A DNA stretch of 26,805 bases. It comes from DATFKA01 sp042095835 (GTDB lineage: Bacteria; Bacteroidota; Bacteroidia; Chitinophagales; Saprospiraceae). Below are positions 1 to 8,485 of the stretch, one piece after another (the first letter of the stretch is position 1; every line of letters starts with the position of its first letter). The stretch lies in contig JBELML010000086.1 of assembly GCA_042095835.1 (NCBI GenBank), positions 1-26,805 on the forward strand, written 5' to 3'. The position numbers were made by a program, and so were the translations under genes. The notes under the pieces were generated by a model that searched no databases, was not told the origin of the DNA, and worked only from the letters and a program-made list of their open reading frames with translations.

Positions 1-334
1 GGGATTAATTCGACCAGATTGTATTGCTGCGCACTACAAAGGTCTCATTAACTTGACACTTGATACATCATCCCGACATCCGTTGCACTCCGCCGGGATT
101 AATTCGACCAGATTGTATTGCTGCGCACTACAAAGGTCTCATTAACTTGACACTTGATACATCATCCCGACATCCGTTGCACTCCGCCGGGATTAATTCG
201 ACCAGATTGTATTGCTGCGCACTACAAAGGTCTCATTAACTTGACACTTGATACATCATCCCGACATCCGTTGCACTTCGCTGGGATTAATTCGACCAGA
301 TTGTATTGCTGCGTACTATAAAGGTCTCATTAAC
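1..334. repeat. 94-bp direct tandem repeat, about 3.5 copies
   Basis: Units start at 1, 95, 189 and 283, giving an exact 94-bp period. Copies 1 and 2 are identical. Copy 3 differs only at its last bases (ttcgct in place of tccgcc). The fourth copy is partial, stops after ggtctcattaac at 334 and carries two C-to-T changes. The window begins inside or at the edge of the array, so its true length is unknown. Each unit holds the motif GCTGC-N10-GGTCTCATTAAC (for example 26-52) and then two heptamers, ttgacac and ttgatac. No reading frame of interest was seen, and the next gene ends at 401. The near-identity of the units suggests recent expansion or active homogenisation. Confidence 0.95.
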
Positions 335-362
335 ATAATACATAGCACATAACACATAGCAA
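335..362. repeat. 7-bp-phased degenerate heptamer array (copy A)
   Basis: Four heptamers follow the last 94-bp unit with no gap: ATAATAC, ATAGCAC, ATAACAC, ATAGCAA. The same four heptamers, with two base changes, recur in the same order and orientation at 4248-4275. That makes this a dispersed intergenic repeat and not chance low complexity. The remaining 38 bp up to the DUF5916 stop codon at 401 show no convincing terminator. Confidence 0.85.
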
Positions 363-400
363 CGCGGCGCCAGGACTCTTCCGCCAGTAATAATGTTTTT

Positions 401-2635
401 TTAGAGATTCAGCCAATAGGTTGCTTTGGCGACTAGTGCTCGATTTTTTACACCGAAATTCATCGTATCATAGTTGTCGGTATAAACTAGGAAGAAGTCC
501 GAAACTGGAGCAAATCGCCACTGTAGTCTAGCATTGATATTGAGGTTCTCCACTTGGCTATTGTATTGAATAAAGGTTGTGAGGAACAAGCTTTTGGAGA
601 AGGTTAAATCGATTCTTGGTCCGATCAGGAACAATCCTGCCGAAGCGTAGGGATCTGGAAGGTCAATATAAGTATACTGTACATTCATCTCAATACCGCC
701 GTAGGGCTGATAACGATAAGTCAAACCACCGCCAACTCCGTAGCGATATCCATTAAAAAATTCTCCTACTCTTGTCCCAACTCGGTAAGAGAAAACCTCT
801 CGGCGATCGGAGCGATAGTTGATGTCCAGGTCACTATAATTATAATCTGATTCCGCTGGCAGCTCCTCGGCATCTGTACGAGTAGGATCAAAGCCATCAA
901 AGAGGAAGGTATAGTTGTTGGACAAGCTGGCACTAAACGAACCGGTATTTTTAAAACTGCTCATCCAATTTAGTTGTAATTGATGATCGGTTTTTCCATA
1001 TTCGGGCTTCCACAGATAGGTGAAGTCAAACTCTAAATCGTGGCGCGTAGCTTTGCTATTGGTTTTTTTAGGATAGAAAAAAAACTGCATCGCCGGATTG
1101 ACCTGGAAATAATCGCTCCGTCTCACAAAACCTACCTCCGGTGCAAAACCACCTCGCACCCATTGATGATCGTAGCTGAATCCAATATTTCGGGTGACAT
1201 ATTGCAAATTGGCTCCATGGGCAAATTTCTCATAGCCTGCAAACTCCTCATCTGTAGTAATCGCTTGGTGATAGAAGACTTTCCCGTTCCATTTATTATC
1301 AGAGGAGGCTAGGTTGTAGTCAATACCCAAGACTCGGTTATAAGCAGACTCTAAATCTACTTCCTCATTATTGGTGAAGGATTCCTTGTTGACAAAAATA
1401 AAGCCCACATTGGATCGACTGAAGACCTTGCGTTGCAAAGCAGCTACCGTATAGTTGACATTAGGCATATTATTGATCTCATCCTCTAAGGTTTGCATAT
1501 TCAATAAGCCCAAGCGCCAATTTTTATCTAGTTTTCCACTCAGACGCGCACCATAGGCAATCGGTACCTGGATGGTATTGTCGGCAGTGTCTCTACCAAT
1601 ACCTATGCGTCGAGAGAAAAAAGGATTAATAACTGGATTTCCAAAGGACCCAAACAGATCGGCATTTTCCAAAAAGAATTGCCGTCGCTCGGGAAAAAAT
1701 ATCTCAAACCGATCTGTATTGATGACTTGCCGATCTACCTCCACCTGAGAGAAATCCGGATTGAAGGTCAAATCTAGATTCATACTTGGAGATACGGTGA
1801 TCTTAGCGTCTCCACCAGCATTAAATCCACCAGTACTTGGTGTGCCTTCTTCGTAATCTTTTGAAAAATTACCGCTTACATAGGGGATAAGTGAGATGCT
1901 CGGCCCTTGCTTTTTGGGTGCTTCTTCCCATTCCATTTTTCCCATATAAGCCAAACTCATGATGATTTGGTTCTGTGGGATTCGGGTCCAGGTAGAGCGG
2001 GTCGACGATTGCGTGTCGAATCGGTAGGAGTTGAAATACCAGGTACGGCTCCCCTCTTTATAGCGAATCGTGCTCAATGGGATGATCATCTCACAAGACC
2101 AATAACCATCTCCTATGTAGGACTCACCACGCCATTTGTTATCCCAACCACCGTTCCAATCTCCACGTCCTCGGCCACCATTTGCAATGAGGGCTTCTCT
2201 GCGTACACCGGCTGGGTTCATCCCAAAAACGAAGGCATTGGTTCTATCTTGGAAAGGATCAATCAAGAAAGTAAGATTATCATTACCACCTGCTCTGAAG
2301 TCACGTCTAAGCGATTGGATGACATAGTCGTTGCCCGTAGAATGACAAATCGCCCCGATATAGAGGTTTTTGTCATCAAAAAGCATATAAATTTCGGTCT
2401 TGACCGGCGAGCGTGTACTATCATCAGGGAAATAAGACCAAAAGTCTTTTGCTGGTGCACTATTGAACCAAGAAGCTTCGGTTAAATTACCATCCAAGGT
2501 GATTTTCTCTTGAAGTTTACGTACAGAAACGGCGGACTGTTCGTTCAAGAAAGCTGGCTCAGGATCACCAGCTTGACCAAAAGATAAAGTGGTGATGGTC
2601 ATTAATAATATTCCTACTAGTAGTGAGTATCTCAT
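401..2635 (-). CDS. DUF5916 outer-membrane protein with CBM9-like N-terminal domain
   Basis: A 744-residue protein starting at the ATG read from 2635. The frame stays open to 2737, but the internal ATG begins a clear signal peptide (MRYSLLVGILLMTITTLSFG) and a -7 box lies just upstream, so the 34-residue extension is rejected. After the signal comes a CBM9-like beta-sandwich (ITLDGNLTEASW, then DNLTFLIDPFQDRTNAFVFGMNPAG) spanning roughly the first 240 mature residues. The long remainder is rich in alternating aromatic and polar strands and contains FNPDFSQVEVDRQVINTDRF and FFPERRQFFLE, hallmarks of DUF5916, and ends in aromatic strands as outer-membrane barrels do. The family is common in Bacteroidota, often near uptake or hydrolase genes; its substrate is unknown. 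Here it stands alone, divergent from a cryptochrome gene. Confidence 0.9.
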   Translation of the reverse strand: MRYSLLVGILLMTITTLSFGQAGDPEPAFLNEQSAVSVRKLQEKITLDGNLTEASWFNSAPAKDFWSYFPDDSTRSPVKTEIYMLFDDKNLYIGAICHSTGNDYVIQSLRRDFRAGGNDNLTFLIDPFQDRTNAFVFGMNPAGVRREALIANGGRGRGDWNGGWDNKWRGESYIGDGYWSCEMIIPLSTIRYKEGSRTWYFNSYRFDTQSSTRSTWTRIPQNQIIMSLAYMGKMEWEEAPKKQGPSISLIPYVSGNFSKDYEEGTPSTGGFNAGGDAKITVSPSMNLDLTFNPDFSQVEVDRQVINTDRFEIFFPERRQFFLENADLFGSFGNPVINPFFSRRIGIGRDTADNTIQVPIAYGARLSGKLDKNWRLGLLNMQTLEDEINNMPNVNYTVAALQRKVFSRSNVGFIFVNKESFTNNEEVDLESAYNRVLGIDYNLASSDNKWNGKVFYHQAITTDEEFAGYEKFAHGANLQYVTRNIGFSYDHQWVRGGFAPEVGFVRRSDYFQVNPAMQFFFYPKKTNSKATRHDLEFDFTYLWKPEYGKTDHQLQLNWMSSFKNTGSFSASLSNNYTFLFDGFDPTRTDAEELPAESDYNYSDLDINYRSDRREVFSYRVGTRVGEFFNGYRYGVGGGLTYRYQPYGGIEMNVQYTYIDLPDPYASAGLFLIGPRIDLTFSKSLFLTTFIQYNSQVENLNINARLQWRFAPVSDFFLVYTDNYDTMNFGVKNRALVAKATYWLNL

Positions 2636-2640
2636 GTGCG

Positions 2641-2648
2641 CAAAAATA
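2641..2648 (-). promoter_or_regulatory. Bacteroidota -7 box for the DUF5916 gene
   Basis: On the minus strand the sequence is TATTTTTG, an exact match to TAnnTTTG, ending 5 bases before the chosen ATG. Transcription would begin almost at the start codon, giving a very short or absent leader and ruling out the longer N-terminus. I see no TTG at the usual 17-23 bp upstream distance, so support is partial. Confidence 0.4.
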
Positions 2649-2860
2649 ATGGCTAAAATGGAGCTGGTTTGTGCTAGTAGACCAACTGCCTTGTCTGTTG
2701 TCTTAATAACCCGATAGAGAATTTGAATTGCGAACACCTACTTTGGCATATAGTTCGTGCTTAAAGTCAAATACATAAAAGGTGCTCCTCAACGGTAGTG
2801 CTTTGTAGACCACCTGTAGCTACATATTATTAGTGCCCTTCACTTGTCGACAGTGCTATG

Positions 2861-2885
2861 ACAAACCTTTTTTTAGAAGGTTTGT
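2861..2885. promoter_or_regulatory. Perfect 9-bp inverted repeat upstream of cry-DASH
   Basis: acaaacctt (2861-2869) pairs with aaggtttgt (2877-2885) across a 7-base T-rich loop, 26 bp before the cryptochrome start. Both flanking genes point away, so it cannot be a terminator for either. It is either an operator in the divergent promoter region or a hairpin in the cry-DASH leader. The rest of the 276-bp divergent spacer (2636-2911) shows nothing else I can name. Confidence 0.55.
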
Positions 2886-2911
2886 TTCGCTGCCAAATGT
2901 AATTTGACCTG

Positions 2912-4195
2912 ATGACAACAGCTTTATTTTGGTTTCGGAACGATTTGCGCTTATATGATAATCCTGCTTTGGCAAAAGCTATTGAAGAAAATGATCAAGT
3001 ACTCCCAATCTATATTCTTGATGATCGCTATCTCAAAGAAGATCGCTGGGGGTTCGTTCGGACAGCTGCTTTTCGGCTGCAATTTTTATTAGAAAGTTTA
3101 AACGACCTGAAGGCATATCTCAGAGAAAAAGGCAGCGACTTGCTGATTTTAAGAGGCATACCTGAGCAAATTTTGCCCCAACTAGCAGAAGCATACCAGG
3201 CTAAGGCGATTTACGCCAGCAAAGAATATACGTATGAAGAGTTGAAAATCGAAGCAGCCTTAAGTGCTAAAGTAGAGGTGCGATTTTCTCACGGGGCCAC
3301 GCTTTATCATCCAGATGATTTGTCCTTTGCTATCCAGCAGCTTCCAGATGTTTTTACGCAATTTAGAAAACGAGCAGAGAAATATGCAGCAGTTCGACCT
3401 TTAGTGGCTACGCCTGACCAAATCAAGAGTCCTGATTTTTCTCCCAAACCGGTGCCTACTATTCTTGAGCTTGGTTTTGAACCTCCTGTCATGGACAAGC
3501 GCCAGGTGCTGCCTTTCAAGGGAGGTGCGATGGCTGCGGAGGCTCGATTAGAACATTATTTTTGGGAGACCGATGCTGTAGCAAGTTATAAAGAGACCCG
3601 AAACGGCCTGGTCGGTGCCGACTATAGTACCAAGTTTTCTCCTTGGCTAGCGAATGGTTGTATTTCTCCTCGTACGATTTTCCATGAAGTAGATGCTTAT
3701 GAGGCCGAAGTTAAAGCGAATTCCTCGACCTATTGGGTGAAGTTTGAGTTGATCTGGAGAGATTACTTCAAGTTTGTAGCGATGAAATTTGGCCGCAACA
3801 TTTTCTTAAAAGGTGGTATCCAAGATAAGAAAGTAGGCAGCTGGCAAAATATGAAAGTCTTTGAAAAATGGGCTTCTGGGAATACCGGCGATGATTTTGT
3901 AGATGCCAATATGCGCGAATTACGGGAAACAGGCTTTATGAGCAACCGTGGTCGTCAAAATGTAGCTTCCTACCTCGTACATAAAATGAATCTCGATTGG
4001 CGAATGGGCGCCGCCTGGTTCGAATCGCTCCTTATTGACTACGATGTCACCAGTAATTACGGCAATTGGATGTACACTGCTGGTGTTGGAAATGATCCTA
4101 GAGATCGCGTCTTTAATACCCAAAAACAAGCAGGCATGTACGATGGAGATGGCCGCTATCGAAACTTGTGGCTTAGAGGGAAAATGAATGAATGA
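2912..4195 (+). CDS. Cryptochrome DASH / photolyase-family flavoprotein
   Basis: A 427-residue protein of the photolyase/cryptochrome family. The N-terminal alpha/beta antenna domain starts LFWFRNDLRLYDNPAL and runs to about residue 130. The helical FAD domain contains WRDYFKFVAMKFG, FMSNRGRQNVASYLV and DYDVTSNYGNWMYTAGVGND, followed by the FNTQKQA and YDGDG region. The C-terminal combination is typical of the DASH subfamily, which repairs cyclobutane pyrimidine dimers in single-stranded or looped DNA using blue light and often carries a folate antenna. Length is normal for a short bacterial DASH protein with no C-terminal extension. It is a single-gene unit, divergent from the DUF5916 gene. 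DASH over class I photolyase is chosen from these motifs; a phylogenetic check was not possible. Confidence 0.93.
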   Translation: MTTALFWFRNDLRLYDNPALAKAIEENDQVLPIYILDDRYLKEDRWGFVRTAAFRLQFLLESLNDLKAYLREKGSDLLILRGIPEQILPQLAEAYQAKAIYASKEYTYEELKIEAALSAKVEVRFSHGATLYHPDDLSFAIQQLPDVFTQFRKRAEKYAAVRPLVATPDQIKSPDFSPKPVPTILELGFEPPVMDKRQVLPFKGGAMAAEARLEHYFWETDAVASYKETRNGLVGADYSTKFSPWLANGCISPRTIFHEVDAYEAEVKANSSTYWVKFELIWRDYFKFVAMKFGRNIFLKGGIQDKKVGSWQNMKVFEKWASGNTGDDFVDANMRELRETGFMSNRGRQNVASYLVHKMNLDWRMGAAWFESLLIDYDVTSNYGNWMYTAGVGNDPRDRVFNTQKQAGMYDGDGRYRNLWLRGKMNE

Positions 4196-4247
4196 TGTCT
4201 ACTTACTCCAAGGCTTCGGTAGATGAATAATGTTGTAATGGGGAAAC

Positions 4248-4320
4248 ATAATACATAGCATATAACACATAGCACCTGACATTTGACACCTGACACCTGA
4301 CACCTGACACCTGACACTTG
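4248..4320. repeat. 7-bp-phased degenerate heptamer array (copy B)
   Basis: Ten consecutive heptamers stay in one 7-bp phase: ATAATAC, ATAGCAT, ATAACAC, ATAGCAC, CTGACAT, TTGACAC, then CTGACAC four times, ending in ttg. The first four match the array at 335-362. The ctgacac part is a near-perfect microsatellite. The array lies between cry-DASH and the DUF3078 gene and is non-coding. It resembles the short heptanucleotide repeats known between genes in cyanobacteria and some Bacteroidota; that comparison is from general knowledge, not a search. Confidence 0.92.
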
Positions 4321-4334
4321 TTCCCCTGACCAAG

Positions 4335-4361
4335 GCTGCTGAAGCATCGGGTCTCATTAAC
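4335..4361. repeat. Dispersed motif GCTGC-N10-GGTCTCATTAAC
   Basis: The sequence has GCTGC at 4335-4339, ten unrelated bases, then GGTCTCATTAAC at 4350-4361. The identical arrangement, including the 10-base spacing, occurs in every complete 94-bp unit (26-52 in the first) and in the partial fourth copy, ending at 334. The spacer bases differ while the flanks are conserved, which suggests selection or shared descent of a defined element. It sits about 107 bp upstream of the DUF3078 start. Confidence 0.8.
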
Positions 4362-4467
4362 CTTACTTATAAAATATAACTGCTTATCTTCGTTACCTCT
4401 GGAATAGCTGTTCGTCACAACGGGCAGATAATCTGAACCCATTTTATCTAATAACAAAAAACGGTTT

Positions 4468-5415
4468 ATGAAACGCTTATTAATGTGTTGCTTAGCAATT
4501 TGCCTAGTATCAGCGAATATTGCTTATGCACAAACGAATGAAGAACTACAGGCACAGAAAGATGCCAAATCAACAGAACTTGCCGATGCCGAAGCTCAAC
4601 TCAAAACACTTACCGACCAACTCAATGGCTTGAAAGCAGACATTGCGGGTATTACAGAACAATTAACGCCTTATCCAAGAGTAAGTAAAGGATTACTTAG
4701 TAATATCGGCTTGAATTTTTCCAACTTTAGTGATTGGTACTCCAAGGATCAACCTAATACTTCTGCTGTGAATATTGGTTTGTCTACTACCGGATTTATT
4801 AATTCGGAGTACGAAAAATCCTTTTGGAGAAATAGTGCGAACCTCACACTAGGCTGGATTAAATTTGATGATAAAGATAATCCTAACGATGAGGATGGTT
4901 TTCAGGTGGCGGCAGATGCCTTCAATCTAAGCTCTCTCTATGGATTTAAATTAACAGAAAAGGTGGCAGTTTCTGCTCTTGGGGAGTACCGTACTGCCGT
5001 TTTAGATGGTCGTTTTAATAATCCTGGCTACTTGGATTTAGGGGTGGGAGCTACTTGGACACCAATGCCTAATTTGGTAGTCGTTGCTCATCCTTTGAAC
5101 TACAACTTCGTATTCTCTGATGATGAGTTTGATTTCGATTCTTCCTTGGGTGCAAAGATTGTAGCGGATTATACACAGAAGATTGTGGAGAATATCGCTT
5201 GGAAATCAAACCTGTCGATCTTTGCTAGCTACAAAAGTGGAGATCTTTCTAACTGGACTTGGGTCAACAACTTTAGTACAGCCGTGAAAGGGGTAGGCGT
5301 GGGACTGGACATCGGTCTACGTTCTAACAAACAGGAAGCACTTGCACAAGGGCTGACCGATAATCCACTACAAACTTATTGGATATTAGGACTTAGCTAC
5401 GCTATTTCTAAATAA
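4468..5415 (+). CDS. DUF3078 family secreted / outer-membrane barrel protein
   Basis: A 315-residue protein. Residues 1-21 form a signal peptide ending AYAQ. Residues 23-65 are a predicted coiled coil (heptad-like Leu with many Glu, Lys and Gln). The remainder has alternating beta strands with NIGLNFSNFSDWYSKDQPN and a final strand TYWILGLSYAIS, as in DUF3078 proteins. Function in the family is unknown; outer-membrane location is inferred from strand pattern and C-terminal aromatic residues. The coiled coil right after the signal could mediate oligomerisation or contact with peptidoglycan or a partner. It is transcribed alone, with a repeat-laden upstream region and a strong terminator downstream. 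Confidence 0.85.
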   Translation: MKRLLMCCLAICLVSANIAYAQTNEELQAQKDAKSTELADAEAQLKTLTDQLNGLKADIAGITEQLTPYPRVSKGLLSNIGLNFSNFSDWYSKDQPNTSAVNIGLSTTGFINSEYEKSFWRNSANLTLGWIKFDDKDNPNDEDGFQVAADAFNLSSLYGFKLTEKVAVSALGEYRTAVLDGRFNNPGYLDLGVGATWTPMPNLVVVAHPLNYNFVFSDDEFDFDSSLGAKIVADYTQKIVENIAWKSNLSIFASYKSGDLSNWTWVNNFSTAVKGVGVGLDIGLRSNKQEALAQGLTDNPLQTYWILGLSYAISK

Positions 5416-5430
5416 CTTCTTATCTTAAGG

Positions 5431-5480
5431 AGTTGAGAAGGCAGAAAAATGCTTTCTCAACTTCTTCTTTTCTCTTCTTC
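5431..5480 (+). terminator. Rho-independent terminator after the DUF3078 gene
   Basis: agttgagaa (5431-5439) pairs with ttctcaact (5454-5462), with an inner gca/tgc pairing (5441-5443 with 5450-5452) around an A-rich loop. A long T-rich run follows (cttcttcttttctcttcttc). It starts 16 bp after the stop codon. The small open frame overlapping it (5433-5639) is not a credible gene. Confidence 0.85.
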
Positions 5481-5546
5481 TTTTTCCTCAATAAATTTTC
5501 CTTTCAACTTTATAGGAGAAAAGCAGCTTTTTTAAAGACACTGCCT

Positions 5547-5554
5547 TATATTTG
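5547..5554 (+). promoter_or_regulatory. Bacteroidota -7 box for carB
   Basis: TATATTTG is an exact TAnnTTTG match, 96 bp before the carB ATG and beyond the preceding terminator. A TTG at -33 is not evident. It predicts a leader of about 90 nt. Confidence 0.5.
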
Positions 5555-5650
5555 CGGACAATTTGGTCACCCTGTACCGAATTGTACACTCCTCTCGACG
5601 GCAATTCGGCAGCTGATCACTCTTTATAAACCTGATTAAAATCGCCTCTA

Positions 5651-8467
5651 ATGCCGAAAGACAATTCCATTAAATCTGTTCTAATTATAGGTAGCGGGCC
5701 CATTATTATTGGCCAAGCCTGTGAATTTGACTACTCAGGTACTCAAGCTGCTCGCTCCTTGATGGAGGAGGGTATTGAGGTGAGTCTGATCAATTCCAAC
5801 CCCGCGACTATTATGACCGACCCGATGACGGCCGATCATGTCTACTTGCTTCCATTAAATGTGGAAAGTTTAGTCAAGATTCTAGAAGAGCGGCAAATTG
5901 ATGCTGTGCTTCCAACTATGGGTGGACAGACCGCCTTGAATCTAGCGATCGAGGCAGGCAAGCAAGGCGTCTGGGAGCGATTCAATACCCGCTTGATAGG
6001 TGTAGACTTGGAAGCCATCGAACTAGCGGAGAATAGAGAGGCTTTCCGTCAGCACATGATCGATATCGGTCTTAAAGTAGCGCCTTCTAGAATAGCTAAC
6101 TCCTTTCTGGAAGGGAAAGAAGCCGCCCAGCAGATTGGCTACCCCTTAGTGATCCGCCCGTCGTATACACTAGGAGGAACAGGTGGTGGATTCGTACACG
6201 TTGAGGAGGAGTTTGATGCAGCGCTACGTAGAGGTTTAGATATGTCGCCTACGCATGAGGTATTGGTAGAAAGAGCAGTATTGGGTTGGAAAGAATTTGA
6301 GCTTGAGCTATTGCGAGATGATAATGATAATGTGGTTATCATCTGTACCGTTGAGAATCTTGACCCTATGGGCATCCATACCGGAGATAGTATTACGGTT
6401 GCTCCTGCAATGACACTCTCAGATACCGCTTATCAGCAAATGAGAAATGAGTCGATACAGGCTATGCGTTCTTTAGGCAACTTTGCAGGAGGATGTAACA
6501 TTCAATTCTCGCAAAACCCTGATACAGAAGAACTCATTGTAATCGAGATCAACCCAAGGGTGTCGAGATCATCGGCTCTGGCAAGTAAAGCCACGGGGTA
6601 TCCAATTGCTAAGATTGCGGCCAAGTTGGCTATCGGTTATACGCTAGATGAGCTGAAAAATCAAATTACCAAAACAACTTCTGCCTATTTCGAGCCTACA
6701 TTAGACTATGTGATTGTGAAGATGCCTCGTTGGAACTTTGCAAAATTCCCAGGTGCCGATCATAGCCTAGGTCTACAAATGAAATCTGTAGGCGAGACGA
6801 TGGGGATTGGACGTACTTTTCTCGAAGCACTTCAAAAAGCTTGTCAGTCACTTGAGAATGGTAGAAAAGGTTTGGGTGCAGATAAAAAAGAGTGGATTAA
6901 AACAGATGATATTCTGGAGCGCTTGGAAAAAGCAAGCGAGGATCGCATCTTCCGCTTAAAAGATGCACTTCGTCTTGGTGTTCCTTCTAAAACGGTGCAA
7001 AAGTTGACAGGTATTGATCCTTGGTTTATCAAGCAAATCAAACGCTTAGTTAAGATAGAAAAGCAACTATTGAAATATAATGTTCCAGAGGATATCCCTG
7101 CGGACTTTATGCGACTCATGAAAGAAGTGGGCTACTCTGATGCTCAAATCGCCTGGTTGCTGCGTGTAGAGGAAGAAGCTGTAACTAAATACCGCAAAAA
7201 ATTAGATATCCGCCGTACTTATAAGATGGTTGATACCTGTGCCGCAGAATTTGAAGCGCAAACGCCCTACTTCTACTCTACTTTTGACAGCGAAAACGAA
7301 AGCCACCCTTCTGATAAAAAGAAAATTATCGTGCTGGGCTCTGGGCCTAACCGAATTGGTCAAGGGATTGAGTTTGATTACTGTTGTGTGCACGGTATTA
7401 ATGCCATTAAAGACGTTGGTTATGAGGCGATCATGATCAATTGTAATCCTGAAACGGTTTCAACAGATTTTGATACTGCTGATAAGTTGTATTTCGAGCC
7501 AGTTTATTGGGAACACTTACAAGAAATCATTGAGCTGGAAAAACCTGATGGAATCATTGTACAATTAGGAGGTCAGACGGCTTTGAAATTGGCGGAAACT
7601 TTCCATAAGCATGGGGTGCCCATTATCGGTACACAGTTTACCTCAATGGATTTGGCAGAAGATAGAGAAGCGTTTTCGGATTTATTAAAAGAGCTAGGTA
7701 TTCCTTATCCTAAATATGGAGCCGCTAGAGATACCGATGAAGCGCTAGAAGTGGCCAATGAGGTGACTTATCCGGTACTCGTAAGGCCATCTTATGTATT
7801 AGGAGGGCAGAGAATGCGGATTGTCATCAACGATCAAGAACTTGAACGCCATGTCTTGAGTATTTTCAAGCATATGCCAGATAATAATGTATTGATTGAC
7901 CAATTCCTAGAGCGTGCTAAGGAAGCAGAAATCGATGCGATCTGTGATGGTGATGATGTGCACATCATGGGTATCATGGAGCATATCGAACCAGCGGGAA
8001 TCCACTCAGGTGATAGCTCTGCTGTCTTGCCGACCTATAGTTTGTCGGTAGAAGCAGTGGCGAAGATGGTTGAATATGCCAAGATGATTGCCAAAGCACT
8101 TAAGATTAAAGGATTGATCAATATCCAATTCGCGATCAAAGATGATAATGTCTACGTGATTGAGGCCAATCCGCGTGCTTCTCGTACGACGCCATTTATT
8201 GCGAAAGCCTATAAAGTACCTTACCTGAATATTGCGACTAAAGTAATGCTCGGCACCCATAAGTTGAAAGATTTTGATATCAATCCTCAGCCAAGTGGAT
8301 ACGCGATTAAGGTACCGGTCTTCTCCTTTAATAAATTCCCGAATGTGGATAAAAACCTTGGACCAGAAATGAAGTCAACGGGTGAGGAGATCCGATTTAT
8401 AAAAGACTTAAGTGATCCTTTCTTCAGAGATTTGGATTCTAAACGATATATGTATTTGGCGAGATAG
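5651..8467 (+). CDS. carB: Carbamoyl-phosphate synthase large subunit, short form without MGS domain
   Basis: A 938-residue ATP-dependent synthase that uses ammonia from the CarA glutaminase, bicarbonate and two ATP to make carbamoyl phosphate for pyrimidine and arginine synthesis. Two homologous halves are visible. The first starts SVLIIGSGPIIIGQACEFDYSG and has the ATP-grasp segments VIRPSYTLGGTGGG and VIEINPRVSRSSALASKATG. The second starts IIVLGSGPNRIGQGIEFDYC and has LVRPSYVLGGQRM and VIEANPRASRTTPFIAKA. The protein ends at FFRDLDSKRYMYLAR, just after the second synthetase half, so the roughly 135-residue MGS-like allosteric domain of E. coli CarB (1073 residues) is missing. Short CarB proteins occur in many Bacteroidota, so this is a lineage trait and not a truncation. 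No carA lies in the window. Confidence 0.97.
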   Translation: MPKDNSIKSVLIIGSGPIIIGQACEFDYSGTQAARSLMEEGIEVSLINSNPATIMTDPMTADHVYLLPLNVESLVKILEERQIDAVLPTMGGQTALNLAIEAGKQGVWERFNTRLIGVDLEAIELAENREAFRQHMIDIGLKVAPSRIANSFLEGKEAAQQIGYPLVIRPSYTLGGTGGGFVHVEEEFDAALRRGLDMSPTHEVLVERAVLGWKEFELELLRDDNDNVVIICTVENLDPMGIHTGDSITVAPAMTLSDTAYQQMRNESIQAMRSLGNFAGGCNIQFSQNPDTEELIVIEINPRVSRSSALASKATGYPIAKIAAKLAIGYTLDELKNQITKTTSAYFEPTLDYVIVKMPRWNFAKFPGADHSLGLQMKSVGETMGIGRTFLEALQKACQSLENGRKGLGADKKEWIKTDDILERLEKASEDRIFRLKDALRLGVPSKTVQKLTGIDPWFIKQIKRLVKIEKQLLKYNVPEDIPADFMRLMKEVGYSDAQIAWLLRVEEEAVTKYRKKLDIRRTYKMVDTCAAEFEAQTPYFYSTFDSENESHPSDKKKIIVLGSGPNRIGQGIEFDYCCVHGINAIKDVGYEAIMINCNPETVSTDFDTADKLYFEPVYWEHLQEIIELEKPDGIIVQLGGQTALKLAETFHKHGVPIIGTQFTSMDLAEDREAFSDLLKELGIPYPKYGAARDTDEALEVANEVTYPVLVRPSYVLGGQRMRIVINDQELERHVLSIFKHMPDNNVLIDQFLERAKEAEIDAICDGDDVHIMGIMEHIEPAGIHSGDSSAVLPTYSLSVEAVAKMVEYAKMIAKALKIKGLINIQFAIKDDNVYVIEANPRASRTTPFIAKAYKVPYLNIATKVMLGTHKLKDFDINPQPSGYAIKVPVFSFNKFPNVDKNLGPEMKSTGEEIRFIKDLSDPFFRDLDSKRYMYLAR

Positions 8468-8485
8468 TCGCCTTTGCTGTGTTTC

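Noticed and set aside
1..334. CRISPR array
   Set aside because: The 94-bp units are nearly identical throughout; there are no short repeats separated by unique spacers and no cas genes.
1907..2485. 192-codon plus-strand frame
   Set aside because: It is antisense to the well-supported DUF5916 gene, with no recognisable domain or promoter.
4156..4457. Two minus-strand frames over the repeat locus (encoding QVSGVRCQVS-like peptide)
   Set aside because: Their sequence is simply the translated ctgacac heptamer repeat; no start signal or domain.
5433..5639. 68-codon frame between the DUF3078 gene and carB
   Set aside because: It begins inside the terminator hairpin, runs through its T-rich tail (poly-Phe) and covers the carB promoter.
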